Shown here piece by piece: positions 1 to 8,970 of a stretch of DNA of 21,233 nucleotides. Location of the stretch: NCBI GenBank assembly GCA_004151065.3, contig NWUY0300018234.1, positions 35,093 to 56,325 on the forward strand. The letters are read 5' to 3'. The notes under the pieces were generated by a model. That model saw only the letters and a program-made list of their open reading frames with translations. It had not been told where the DNA came from and made no database searches. The DNA comes from Larix sibirica. Its lineage: Eukaryota; Streptophyta; Pinopsida; Pinales; Pinaceae. Made by a program: the position numbers and the translations under genes. Position 1 is the first letter of the stretch. Each line of letters begins with the position of its first letter.

Positions 1-604
1 TGCTTGTTATTCTTTCAGTTAAAGATCCTAGTTAAATTGAATTAAAGTGCAAACTCTAACAAACCATGCATTGACTTGGTGAGGAAATTCAAGAAACTCA
101 TAAATTCACAGTTATACCCCATTGGATAGGACGAAGAACAAAAGATGCAATGCCATTTCTTTCTATAGAGAGAAGGTCAAACCATGCAATAGTACATATA
201 GTTTTAGAAATTGTCTATTTAGTTGGGTATATCTTCTAATCACCTTGATGTATTTGGGAGGATTATCTATCCATATCCAAAGACAAGTGACGTTGTTCAA
301 ACCAATGTTCACTGATGAACCTATTTTCAAGCACAATATATCAAAGGGGATAAGAATGGGCAATTCATTGGACCCAAGCAAATAAAGTAACAAGAACATA
401 AGGAATGCAAGAACAAGATGATGAAAGGAAACAATAAGAACACAATTGTAGTTGCACATAAAATGCAATGCCCCCAATAACCATTGTAACAATGCAGTCT
501 TAGTCCAAAGGAGAAAATATAGATGATTGAACTCTTTCACATTAAGACCCAATTGAAGTAGACAAAGTTAGATTATCTCTTTGAGAGAGGGTCTTAGTGA
601 AATA
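1..604. other. Unassigned sequence, no supported gene
   Basis: This AT-rich stretch has no frame that I can tie to a family. An antisense open frame of 129 codons (552 to 163) is rich in Leu, Ile, Val, Phe and Tyr, as expected from translating AT-rich DNA by chance. By position it could be the decayed 5' part (gag or protease) of the plus-strand gypsy element that becomes recognisable at about 605. That is inference from location only. Confidence 0.4.
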
Positions 605-900
605 TGATTTTAGTGCAATTAGTTGAAAATCTTGGATTGGAAGTACAAGATCATCACCATGCATATCCATTGGGATGGGTGACCCAAGACCATGGAGTTT
701 AGAGTCATCGAGCAATGCAAGTTCAAACTTGTAGTTGATGCAAGTTTCATAGTTGAAACAATGGTAGATGTGATTCTATTGGATGTGTGCAAATTCATAC
801 TGAGAAGCCCATATATTTATGTAAGTGATTTGTTTTGACAAAGGGAAAACTAATATCATTTGGTTAAAGATGGAAAATATTTTGTTTAGATGCACACAAG
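605..900 (+). pseudogene. Ty3/gypsy protease-RT linker remnant
   Basis: Read on the plus strand, this piece gives LVQLVENLGLEVQDHHHAYPLGWV, interrupted here: LVQLVENLGLEVQ, then HHHAYPLGWV. A stop follows, and then EQCKFKLVVDASFIVETMVD and LDVCKFILRSPYIY. The order Pro-Tyr-x-Leu-Gly-Trp, Glu-Gln-Cys-Lys, then a D(V)-x-S-P-Y stretch is what plant gypsy polyproteins show around the C-terminal half of the aspartic protease, where the peptide usually ends in a (L)GxPY/W motif. At least one stop (near 699) and a further stop near 835 make it non-functional. The catalytic D-S/T-G of the protease is not visible. RT sequence of the same strand begins about 200 bp downstream, so this is the same element. 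Confidence 0.7.
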
Positions 901-1102
901 ACATTGAAACTCTCGTTGATTAGTGCATACTAAGCAAAAAAGTTGAGTAGTGCAAAAAAGGTTAGTGATGTTGTACATGATAGATAATTAGCAAGGAGAA
1001 TGAAAGATGGAAATGAGCATATATGGAGGGATGTGACATCGAGGAAAAGAAACAATTGGAACAATTGATCATTGTAAGGGATTGCCACTCAAAAGGGAAG
1101 GT
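901..1102 (+). other. Degraded gypsy spacer between protease and RT
   Basis: This 200-bp stretch links the protease remnant and the start of RT. It lies in the expected place for the poorly conserved linker of a gypsy polyprotein, but I see no conserved motif in it. Confidence 0.4.
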
Positions 1103-1255
1103 GAGCATGAAATTCAATTGATGCAAGTATATCCATTGTCCAATATTGGATTGTACCTAAAATATTTATCAGAAGATGACGAAGCAAAGAAATAGTACCA
1201 AAAACACTTAGATAAGGGAGTTATAAAGCCCAATACTTCACCGATTGGGTCACCA
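1103..1255 (+). pseudogene. Ty3/gypsy reverse transcriptase, N-terminal part
   Basis: The translation starts EHEIQLMQVYPLSNIGLYLK and ends HLDKGVIKPNTSPIGSP. This is the start of the gypsy RT domain: the H-x-I-x-L segment, then the L-x-x-G-V-I-x-P-S-x-S-P-x-x-S-P box. One in-frame stop occurs near residue 31 of this piece (after DDEAKK). The frame ends at Ser-Pro (1255), where a minus-strand LTR element has inserted. The next RT residues resume at 2462. When the insertion and a putative duplicated CCA are ignored, the spacing from Ser-Pro to the following K-N-D-G matches the family exactly (nine residues). So this was a continuous RT before the insertion. Confidence 0.88.
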
Positions 1256-1578
1256 TATTAAAAGTAATTGAGCATTGTGGAGAAAGATTGAATACACAAT
1301 AATGAGCATGCACATAATAATGACCAATTTTATCCTGGAAACACTTTACTAGAAATACCGGCCCCAATAGATATATAGTATTCCCTTGGCCAATCCGACC
1401 AAGCCAACCACATGAAGCATTTTACAATGGAGTTCTCCAAGCCTTTAATTAGGCTTCATCACATACTAATACCACAGGTTAGCTAATATGATGGGCTCAC
1501 AAACCACCAATGGTAAACCCGTTAATGATCAAATACATGTTAATCTATTTTTTTTACCAAGTCAAAATTTACTCAACA
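1256..1578 (-). repeat. 3' LTR of the nested TRIM-like element
   Basis: This 323-bp LTR copy shares with 2101-2459 the blocks GCATGCACATAATAATG, CAAGCCTTTAATTAGGCTTC (partly changed in the other copy) and AAGTCAAAATT. On the minus strand it is preceded by a purine tract at 1590-1579. Its far end abuts the gypsy Ser-Pro codons at 1250-1255. Confidence 0.75.
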
Positions 1579-1590
1579 TACCCCTCTTTA
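1579..1590 (-). promoter_or_regulatory. Polypurine tract of the nested element
   Basis: Minus-strand TAAAGAGGGGTA sits immediately before the TGTTGAG start of the 3' LTR. This is the position where plus-strand DNA synthesis of an LTR element is primed. Confidence 0.65.
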
Positions 1591-2081
1591 AACTTGACTT
1601 GGGGTAAACACCTACCCCACTCGAAGTTTATAATCAGTTATCATCACCTAGGTCTGCATCTAGAATTTACTTCAATGATCCAATAAACCAAGGGTATGTG
1701 TGCCTAAATAGGTCTTACAAGATGTGATTAAATCCAACTCCATAAAAAGGATTACAAATTTATTTTAAGCATACCATGCCATGAAACGTCAACCTGTTTC
1801 ATTGCAACATCTCTTGTGCTCCAATACAATTACATAAACCAAGTACTTTTCAACCAAAAACTTATCTTACCAATGTATATCCGAGCAAATGAAGCTTCAA
1901 GCATCTACTTTCTTTACCCACATCCCTATGCTTCAAATACAATGAACAAAGTCAAGCACTCTTTACTCAAGTAAATCTTTATCCACTATCCTCCATGTGC
2001 TTTTTTTACCAATGCTTCACATTAATATATCTTCATTAAAGTCAATGCTCTAGGGTTTCTTTATGAGAGATTTATCCACAC

Positions 2082-2100
2082 AAACATGGCGCCAATACCA
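2082..2100 (-). promoter_or_regulatory. Primer-binding site, initiator-Met tRNA type
   Basis: The minus-strand sequence next to the LTR is TGGTATTGGCGCCATGTTT. The usual plant copia/TRIM site begins TGGTATCAGAGCC, and 10 of the first 13 bases agree. The ..GCCATGTTT continuation is also common downstream of such sites (from memory). A 7-base match to a TGGCGCC (Asp-tRNA-type) site is the alternative reading, but it would sit six bases into the internal region. Confidence 0.6.
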
Positions 2101-2459
2101 TATTAAAATTAAATGAGCATTGTGAAGAAAAAAAATACACAATGTAAGCATGCACATAATAATGGCTAATTGAACATTGTGAAGAAATAAAAAACACAAA
2201 GAAGTCACATAATGAAGAAGACATTTTTACTTTGAGACCCTTTACTAGGAAAACCAACATCAAATAGATATCTATTATTATCCTTCACCAATCCAACCAC
2301 ATTAGACATTTTACAATGGTGTTATTCAAACCTTTAAATATGCTTCATCACATACTAATACCATGGGCCCATAAACCGCCAAGTATGGTAAACCCACTAA
2401 TGACCAAATACACATTAATCTAATTACTTTTTTTTAACCAAGTCAAAATTAACTCAACA
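2101..2459 (-). repeat. 5' LTR of the nested TRIM-like element
   Basis: This is the longer LTR copy (359 bp). It aligns with 1256-1578 from the shared start CCATATTAAAA..GAGCATTGTG to the shared end ..ACTCAACA. Its extra length is mostly a local duplication of a GAACATTGTGAAGAAA-like phrase around 2170-2200. It is the 5' LTR because the primer-binding site follows it on the minus strand. Confidence 0.75.
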
Positions 2460-2461
2460 TT

Positions 2462-2660
2462 CCATTCATCAAAATGACTAAAAACGATGGAGGTTGGAGA
2501 ATTTGTATTGAAAATTGTGCATTGGGAAAAATAACCATAAAGAATTGTTATCCATTGCCATGGATCTAAGACTTATTGAATCAATTATAGTAGGAACAAT
2601 ACTTCATAGCATTGGACCTAAATTAGATTATCACCAAATCATTATCCATTCCATGAATCA
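2462..2660 (+). pseudogene. Ty3/gypsy reverse transcriptase, continuation after the nested insertion
   Basis: The frame resumes PFIKMTKNDGGWRICIEN, then LGKITIKNCYPLPW, then a decayed DLLNQL, and ends ALDLNLDYHQI. These are the gypsy RT segments K-x-D-G-x-W-R-x-C, K-x-T-x-x-x-Y-P-L-P and the first catalytic-Asp block (L-D-L-x-x-x-Y-H-Q-I), in the right order and spacing. Three or four in-frame stops are present (after PLPW and in the D-Q-L stretch). Similarity fades after about 2660, before the YxDD block, so the rest of RT, RNase H and integrase are deleted or decayed beyond recognition. Confidence 0.88.
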
Positions 2661-2703
2661 ATGACTTATTGGACCAAGAACATACAAAGTACTTTAGGAA
2701 GCT

Positions 2704-2810
2704 GAGATATGTGATGCCACTAGGAGCAAGGAGAGAGTGGAGTAATGTAGAATAACAATTAGAGTGAGATACTATGCTACTAGTAGTAGCAATGAGAGAG
2801 TTGAGTCATT
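2704..2810. repeat. Diverged tandem duplication, period about 61 bp
   Basis: Units at 2704-2748 and 2765-2810 share GAGATA..ATGC.ACTA..AG.AA.GAGAGAGT.GAGT. The GAGAGAG-rich sequence continues to about 2870 as a purine-rich run. Confidence 0.6.
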
Positions 2811-4598
2811 GCTCAATTTTAGGTAAAAATTGAAAAACTCAATGAGAGAGGAAGAGAGAAAGAGAAGAGAAAATCATTAGGTTTATTGGGGTGTTAGAGT
2901 TGGTTACATGACCTAGTGTTGTTGATTAATTAGGGTACTTCAATTAGGTGTCAACAACTAAAAGATAACAACAAATTGACAAAGGAAAACAAGCTAGCTA
3001 GGGTTAATTTACCTATCTCCTTTAGTGAGCTAGTTAACTTAATTGAATATGAAAGAGAGATGAAAATGAAGGAACTCACAAAAACTAATGTTGTTGAATT
3101 TACTTGCATTGAAGTTGAGAGACGACACAAGATTTTAAGAGAGCACCTACACCTTCCTCAAAATAGATTTGTTCCTTTTCTCCAATAAAATTCAATAAAA
3201 CACCATAGATCTACCATATAAATAATGAAACAAATAAGTGCTCTATGGTGGTCCAATGTTCCCTCAGAAAGGTGATACATTTCTTGCCCTAGAAATGCTA
3301 AAACCTCCCTAGGTAGAGTCGAATCATCCAAGATGTGAGAAGGGACTAAGCCAATGGAGATTCCTAAGGACATGACAATGAACTTTTAAGGAAGAAACCA
3401 AATCAAAAGCAAGAGATACATGTAATGGTGTTGGAGGTGACATGCAAGAAACTCGAATGTGGAGAAAAAGTACAAGAGATAAATCAATATTTGATGCTAG
3501 TCTAATAGTTCTCTTGTGACAAAGAATGAAGAGAGATACTAATATAAGAATATTGAAAAAAAATTACAAAAAATGAAAGGGGTTATATAAATATGCAAGG
3601 AAATGGCATTAAATCACAAGTGAGCATTGAACTAGTTGTTGGGGAAAGCCTACAATGGGCTATGACCAAAATTGCAGGTTTAAAGGCCTATGTCGTAGGT
3701 ATTTTCCTTAGACAATGCACTCTATTCCATGAACTTAGATATATGTGCAATTCACTTCATGCCAATAAATTATGAAAGGTTAAGGAAGGTTTGACTCAGT
3801 GGAGCCCCAATTAAGCATTCTAAAATATTTTTTGGGTCATTGAGGACGTAAATTGAAGCATCCTAACCACCTGTGGTCCAACTCAGAGGCTTCAAGCCCA
3901 ACATACAACCCAAATAGTGGGTGAAATCTCCTTGTCACCCTAAAGGATTTAAAAGAGTCAAATTAATGACTAGAGGCCAAAGACAAGAGATGAGGCAGTA
4001 GGGAACTCTACATGAGCACTAGACATCCAAAAAATGTCAATATGACCCAAGGGAGAGTTGTCCAACATAAAAGAGTCTTTGCAGTGGAGGATGACAGGTT
4101 GTCAAGTCATCCTTATTTGTGTCACATATGGACATGAAACAAAATTAGATCACACTACAATATCTTTGGGTGGGTAGGCATATGTGAGTACTAAAGTGAA
4201 AAATCCATATGCTACATATTGTCCCCATTTTAGGAGATGTTATCCATGAGACAATGTAAGAACAATTTGCAAGGAAGGAAAGGAAACCAACAAAGCAATA
4301 GAAGGAAAAGAGAATAAAGGCCTGAATAATGGAAAACCAATGATGTATGAGGGAAGGGTGCCCACTTGTGCATATAGAATGATCTAATGTCCTATCATCA
4401 CAAGGTAATTCTTCATCGATTAGGTCAGGATGCCCTAATATATCCTGTTAAGACCGACATACCCAAATTATTGATGCAAAGAAAAGCTACAAGGATCCTT
4501 GTGAGTGGTATGATGACAAGTAGAAGATAGAAAAAAAAAGGAGAAGCAAAGATGCATGTCAAGAATATAACGTTGGGAGATTAGACAAGCAAGTCCAA
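2811..4598. other. Long stretch without a supported gene
   Basis: This is AT-rich and mildly purine-rich sequence. A 70-codon plus frame at 2976-3188 (charged, KEN..EYEREMKMKEL..) and a 60-codon frame at 3593-3775 are present. I recognise neither, and lengths like these are expected by chance. No LTR boundary, RNA gene or conserved pol motif was found. Given its neighbours it is most likely old retroelement sequence. Confidence 0.4.
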
Positions 4599-4702
4599 CT
4601 ACTATGAAAGTAAAGCAACAACTAAATTTTGAAATGAAAAGAAATTCTAGCTACTACAAAAGTAAAGCAACAACTAAGTTTTGAAATGAAAAGAAAGTCT
4701 AA
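4599..4702. repeat. Two-copy tandem repeat, 52-bp unit
   Basis: Units 4599-4650 and 4651-4702 differ at only a few positions. Both contain AAAGTAAAGCAACAACTAA and TTTTGAAATGAAAAGAAA. The low divergence beside decayed neighbours points to a recent local duplication. Confidence 0.9.
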
Positions 4703-6179
4703 CCCCCGTGAGATCAAATAGTGGTTATTCAATGAAATGTAAGATGTAGGCACGTCTAGTTACCAAAAAAAGTCAATTAGCAAGTATACTATGAAGGAAA
4801 ATGTTAAAAATAAATGAGTGGGTAAGAAAATAATTGTTATACTTACCTAAGTGCAAGTGGTGTAATGCAAGAGTCTATTTTTTAGAGAAGAGTTACCACT
4901 TGGGCATGCCAGTATGATAGCCATAAGAAATGGAAATAACTATAAATTAAATGGGTGAAATGTAAAAATGAATGAAGGAAAAGTTAGAAACACAATACCT
5001 GTACTTATATGAGAACATGAGTTGTTGATGTAGGAGCCTGTTGAGGCATGCAAAGGACGTGGGGATGGTAATCTTAGTGATGCAAGTTATGTACCTACAA
5101 TACAAATGTTAGTAGTTGGACCCATGTGAGGGGAATGGAGACACCAACTCTGAGAGAAGTACACGAAGAGAGCAAAGGAATGTAGATAAGAGAGGAGGGA
5201 GGTAACAACATAATGGTAGAACTAGTGAAGGCAAGAGAGGTGAGAGATGGAAATGTTAGGATAAAATGAATGAAGACAAGGGATGAGAGGAAATAATTCT
5301 TCAACGGTACTAGGAAAGGGAAAATGCATGAGTAAGGAGACATTGAAGTTCCAGTTGAGTAAGTGGCCCCATAGCTATAGTTCATGGGATGTGACAACCA
5401 AAAATAATGTCCAAATCCATAGTTTCAAAATAAAGGGCACTATATTTGATCTCATATAGAAAGAATTCATCTCAAGTTAAGTCCTACTCGAGATAACAAC
5501 CTAGAGAGATCCAGCCATCGACAAGGCAAACAAGAAGAAAAGAGACCAAAGTGGGAGGATATAGGTGAGAGGATAAAGGAGAAGCATATCCTTAAACAAG
5601 TTAGGGCAGGTGAGAAGGAGAAAAAGTGGGGGGCATGTTATGCAAAGAAATAAGAGAAGTGTGTTGTTGATTTATTGAGGTAAATGATATTAATGAGGAA
5701 AGGCCCGTGTTAGCCCCACAAAATTATTATTTCCAAGGTGATGCTTCATTCAAAGTGGTAAATAATATTAAAATATGGAGACCTTCTAAGACTAGTATAA
5801 CTTTGATCCATCAATGAATGGATAGAAACAAAAGAAGAGGCTTTCCATGAGCATCCAAGGTATAAGGGTAAGAGGAGAAGTGAGAAGAAATGAGTAAGAA
5901 GGGGCAAGTTGGGGAAAGATAATAAAAGAGAGGATCAAAAGGATGAGAGATTGAGTAGGGTGCAAGGAAAGATGCGCATGACGTCTAAGGAAAAAGGTGA
6001 CCTAAGTTAGATTTTGTTTGATATACTTAGGTTGACTTCAAAGGTTGACTAAGAAGAGGAAAATATCTCAAAGAAACACATGTACTATGCAAAAGAGACT
6101 ATGGGATGAGCCTAATGGATGGCCTTAGGGAGGAAAGAGAAAGGAGCAATATCTCACTATATGGAATAAGTCTTTCATT
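4703..6179. other. Purine-rich unassigned sequence
   Basis: The plus strand is rich in A and G (runs such as GAGAGGAGGGAGG near 5190 and GAAGAGGAAAA near 6050), so the minus strand is pyrimidine-rich. It lies downstream, on the minus strand, of the gypsy protease end at 6180-6310, where an RT should follow, but I could not find RT motifs. An antisense 100-codon frame at 5397-5095 begins MSHPMNYSYGATYSTGTS and has a hydrophobic C-terminal half. I do not recognise it. Confidence 0.35.
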
Positions 6180-6310
6180 CATTGAAGAAAAAGATCTCTC
6201 TCATGAGGGTACATAGGAGTTTCATCATAACATTCAACCAAGGATGATGTTGTACACCAAGTCTCTTCGTAGTAATAAGAAATGGGTGTCCATTATGTTA
6301 GGGTTGAGAG
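6180..6310 (-). pseudogene. Gypsy aspartic protease C-terminus (YNIILGRPW-like)
   Basis: On the minus strand one frame reads DLVYNIILG, and after a one-base frame change the next reads PWLNVMMKLLCTLMREIFFF. Plant gypsy proteases end in (T/A)YNxxLGRPWI followed by a segment of the type H-x-M-x-A-V-P-S-T-L-H-Q-x-I-K-F. The Pro-Trp to Ile-x-Phe spacing here is the same, and Thr-Leu is conserved. The frame shift removes the Arg of LGRP. No D-S/T-G active-site triplet could be placed with confidence in the 650 bp between this and the linker at 6960. Confidence 0.7.
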
Positions 6311-6959
6311 CCAAAGGGATGGAAATATACAAGAGGCATGGTCTTGTATTTGTTGAATATTTGAAGGGTCCAAGGTGCTCAAGAGAAGTGGTTAATGAGT
6401 ATGTATGATATACAAGAGTTGCTATAATGTTAAGGACATATCAAGGATCACCAATGAGTTGTTTAATGGTGAATTCTTTACAATGAATCTTAATGAACAT
6501 GTATGAGAGATTGAAAGAGGCAGAAGGGGCTTGAGCTTGAGCATGATTGGGAGAGAACTAGAAAAGGCCTTGATTATACAATCTCTTTGGATAGGAAATG
6601 CACAAAGGATGTCCATGTAATACATGTTGGAGACATGGGAGGAATGATTTTGAACTAGAGAAGAAAAAGATGAGTCATGGATTTGTTGCCATGATTAGAG
6701 AGAGGAGAAGAAATAATAGAAGTATTAAGAAAATATTCATGCTTGGTTTCGGGAGACAACTCCAATCCAATGGGAAAGCAAAGGACCATTAACATCGATG
6801 AGGCTAAGGATTGGTTCTTCGATGGGTTGGTGTGGGTAGAGACCTACATGGTATCAAGATAAATGAGGTCAAATAAAGAATCAAATAAATGGTGCACCAA
6901 CTTGGGGTGAGACATGGATACAACTCCGATCCAATACTTGGTAGTGCTTGACATAATTT
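6311..6959 (-). pseudogene. Probable decayed protease region of the minus-strand gypsy
   Basis: By position this should encode the linker and catalytic half of the aspartic protease, since the conserved protease end follows at 6310 and the Lys/Pro linker precedes it. I could not align it with confidence. A minus frame from 6625 to 6422 (MYYMDILCAFPIQ..) is open for 67 codons but lacks the D-S/T-G motif. The overlapping plus frame at 6598-6792 is basic (RERRRNNRSIKK) and is probably a shadow. Confidence 0.4.
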
Positions 6960-7130
6960 TCATGAGATGGATCATTTATTCAACCTTGGGAGAAGGTTGA
7001 CTAGAGGAAGGGTCAATGAGAGCTTTCCCTTTCTTCTTGGGAGGTTTGGGAGTATTATATTCTTCCTTTTCATCAGAATAATTGGATTCGGATTCAGAGG
7101 AAGCCTATTGTTTTTACATAAAATAATTTG
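6960..7130 (-). pseudogene. Gypsy gag-protease linker, Lys/Pro-rich
   Basis: The minus strand encodes ESESNYSDEKEEYNTP, then KPPKKKGKALIDPSSSQPSP and KVE, followed by a stop. An acidic stretch, then a Pro/Lys-rich stretch, then Ser/Pro is typical of the low-complexity linker between the gag zinc knuckle and protease in plant gypsy elements. The about 57-codon run without a stop is notable in this decayed region. It lies in order between the gag piece (7210-7985) and the protease end (6180-6310). Confidence 0.55.
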
Positions 7131-7209
7131 GAGGGTAATGATTAGGCACAGGGTTCCTATAGATACCAAGTTTTTCATTTACATCCATGACGATTGTTTT
7201 GGTTTTTGA

Positions 7210-7985
7210 AGGTGACTTAGTTTGACCCTTTTTTTGCATTTAATTTTTAAAATTTTCAATATTCATGTATGTTAAATTCATGCTTGTGGTATTTACACCA
7301 TGTTCTAGTCTTTGAGGTAGAGGGATCAAGGTGATCCTTTTCTTTTGTGTAAAATATGGTTTTAGTTCTGACTTTGGGCGCAGTCACTTTTGTCACTTCA
7401 TTGCATGTTTCATTTCTATTTAAGACTTGAGTCTTAGGTGTCCTAGACTTATTATCTCCCAAAGCTAATTGAATATAGTCATTCTCTATCCAAATGTGAT
7501 ATTCAATGGCATCTTTAGTGACAAAGGGTCTTCAATATAAATTTTGACATTGTTATCTCAATTGAGAGAGTTGGTAAAGAGGGATTAAAGGGTATATTCA
7601 ATAAATTTTTCATATTGTCATGTAGATCCTTTCGCCATTGACCACTAAAGGTTGAATTAGGTTCCTTTTCATCTTGTTTAAGGTTAATGAGTGTAAGGAT
7701 ACAATATTGATTTGGTTTATGGATGTTGAAGTGTTGGATGAATCGGTACACTAATAGGTAAAGGTCATATACCAACATTCTAGGTAAACAATGCCATAAA
7801 TAAAGGAATTTCATATTAAGGAGCAAGGAAAGAGTTTTACAGTGATATTGTTGTCATGAATAAAATCATGATAGAAAATAACAATGGCTTCCAAGTCATG
7901 CTCAGGGTACTCCCAAATTGATTCATTGAATTTAGGCAACTTGGGCATATTTGGAGGACTCCATATGACTGTAGTCACGAGGGGT
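7210..7985 (-). pseudogene. Ty3/gypsy gag core and zinc-knuckle remnant
   Basis: From 7980 downward the minus strand reads VTTVIWSPPNMPKLPKFNES, then EHDLEAIVIFYHDFIHDNN and ITVKLFPCSL. This is the start of the retrotransposon gag domain (P-x-F-x-G, then V-K-L-F-P-x-S-L). After a stop and a frame change, 7826-7515 gives YRFIQHFNI.., NLKQDEKEPNSTF and GQWRKDLHDNMKN, the E-S-F/T-F..RWR core. The 7462-7256 frame ends TWCKYHKHEFNIHEY, corresponding to a C-x2-3-H-x4-5-H-x4-C knuckle in which Gly-His has become Phe-Asn and the final Cys is Tyr. Metal binding is therefore lost. Stops and at least two frame shifts make this a pseudogene. Confidence 0.78.
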
Positions 7986-8390
7986 TAAAACGTTTCTAAA
8001 TATTTTCGTGAAGGAAGGACTAGATGAAGTGTCCCTTCTTTCATTGATAGATTGTAGTTTTTGACTAGGATAACCACCATAGGGGGTATCCTATCATTAG
8101 GGATATCCCTCCTTTTCCACCTCGCATACTTGGTGATGATACATACTTATGTTATAAGAAAGAGGGGCATTGAACATTATCATACTTGTATTCTATCTTC
8201 CTTGAAATTCAATGATGTAAGGTTGTGTCATTGTTGGCATGAATTCTTGTTTAGACCATTGGGAAAGTGTTTGTATGTATGCTTGTCTTTGTCGTCAGGA
8301 AAATGTTATGAGGTATGCTTCATTAGAGAAAATTTGGTCTAGAATGGGCCTCCTAAAGAAATTGTCAATTAAGTTGTGTATGGCACATCA
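7986..8390 (-). pseudogene. Probable N-terminal gag segment of the minus-strand gypsy
   Basis: On the minus strand this reads, with stops, RNLIDNFFRRPILDQIF, then RQRQAYIQTLSQWSKQEFMP, APLSYNISMYHHQVCEVEK and SINERRDTSSSPSFTKIF. It leads in frame into the gag core at 7980. Q-, Y- and P-rich sequence before the gag core is common in plant gypsy elements. The assignment rests on continuity and composition rather than a conserved motif. The frame restarts several times. Confidence 0.5.
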
Positions 8391-8603
8391 CACTGCCATG
8401 TAAACTAGGTTAATCTAGATTTACAAGGTGAGAGTTAAATATAATAATGAAAATTTTAAATTTGTGTGCACACAAAACAAATGATATTAGATATAATACA
8501 ATAACTAATGTATTATTAATGAATAATAGCAATCATGTAAGTACCATAAATAATATGTTATTAATATACAACAGCATTAATTGAGGTACAAGTCAATTGG
8601 ATG

Positions 8604-8615
8604 TAGCTTGAGTGG
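8604..8615 (+). promoter_or_regulatory. Pol III A-box-like element of the SINE
   Basis: TAGCTTGAGTGG fits the A-box pattern TRGCNNAGYNGG with one extra base. The same string is retained in the second copy at 8911-8924. Confidence 0.65.
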
Positions 8616-8646
8616 TTGTGAGGAAAATTGTTACCCTCCCCACCTG

Positions 8647-8658
8647 GGTTGAAATACC
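8647..8658 (+). promoter_or_regulatory. Pol III B-box-like element of the SINE
   Basis: GGTTGAAATACC resembles the B box GGTTCGAATCC with a lost C and an inserted base. The spacing to the A box is as expected for a tRNA-derived head. Confidence 0.55.
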
Positions 8659-8900
8659 ACTTTGTGACATGTTTCTCTTAGTGAGATCATTTTTGATGAG
8701 ATATAATGATCTATTCATAAGTTTTTGACATGGCCTTGTGCCCTAAAGAATCTAAGGTTTGCCTTGGGTACTATCCTCAGAATAAGAGGAAGTGCTCAAA
8801 AGGTTTTGGGAATATGTTATCTATAAAATAGTAATAATAATAATGGAAGTACAATATAATATAGAATTATACTATAATATAATAGTGACATTATTATTAT

Positions 8901-8941
8901 GTCAATTGGGTCTAGCTTGAGTGGTTGTGGGGGGTTTCCCT
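8901..8941 (+). mobile_element. Truncated second copy of the SINE head
   Basis: GTCAATTGGGTCTAGCTTGA followed by GTGGTTGTGGGG repeats the first 35 or so bases of the SINE at 8592. Similarity ends at about 8938, where a 14-bp tandem repeat starts, so the B box and tail are missing. Confidence 0.7.
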
Positions 8942-8970
8942 AGTTGTTATAACCTAGTTGTTATAACCTA
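8940..8970. repeat. Two-copy 14-bp tandem repeat
   Basis: TAGTTGTTATAACC is repeated twice in a row, followed by TAG. Each unit contains the palindrome GTTATAAC. Confidence 0.9.

Larger units (their letters stand above)
1256..2459 (-). mobile_element. TRIM-like miniature LTR retrotransposon nested in gypsy RT
   Basis: Two related direct repeats (1256-1578 and 2101-2459) flank about 520 bp with no coding capacity. Read on the minus strand, the element starts TGTTGAG and each LTR ends TTTTAATA (a likely decayed ..CA end). A primer-binding site directly abuts the 5' LTR (2100 to 2082), and a purine run, TAAAGAGGGGTA, directly precedes the 3' LTR (1590 to 1579). The flanks are CACCA on the left and TTCCA on the right, compatible with a mutated 5-bp target duplication. 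Total length is about 1.2 kb with LTRs of 320-360 bp, which fits terminal-repeat retrotransposons in miniature; an internally deleted copia derivative is the alternative. Such elements need enzymes from elsewhere. The LTRs differ by many substitutions and indels, so the insertion is old. Confidence 0.8.
8592..8846 (+). mobile_element. tRNA-derived SINE with target-site duplication
   Basis: This 255-bp body starts GTCAATTGGATG and has a tRNA-like head with Pol III A-box-like (8604-8615) and B-box-like (8647-8658) elements about 31 bp apart. It ends in a short A/T-rich tail of TAA units (about 8828-8843). It is flanked by AGGTACAA (8584-8591) and AAGTACAA (8847-8854), a 7-of-8 match that fits a target-site duplication made by LINE-type integration. 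A second, truncated copy of the same head lies at 8901-8941, which confirms this is a family. SINEs have no proteins and rely on LINE enzymes. I do not recognise the family by name. Confidence 0.72.

Noticed and set aside
121-185. Plus-strand DRTKNK..FYREKV resembling the RTKHI..REKV motif near the end of copia RNase H
   Set aside because: The spacing is one residue off and neither the upstream nor the downstream copia motifs are present, so the match may be chance.
163-552. 129-codon minus-strand open frame with hydrophobic stretches
   Set aside because: Its composition follows AT-rich DNA, no motif was recognised, and no promoter or neighbouring gene supports it.
2976-3188. 70-codon charged plus-strand frame
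   Set aside because: It is short and unrecognised, with no start context or neighbours. Lengths like this are expected by chance in 21 kb.
7256-7462. Stand-alone small protein gene on the minus strand
   Set aside because: Its end (TWCKYHKHEFNIHEY) is a decayed gag zinc knuckle in order with the gag core upstream, so it belongs to the gypsy pseudogene.
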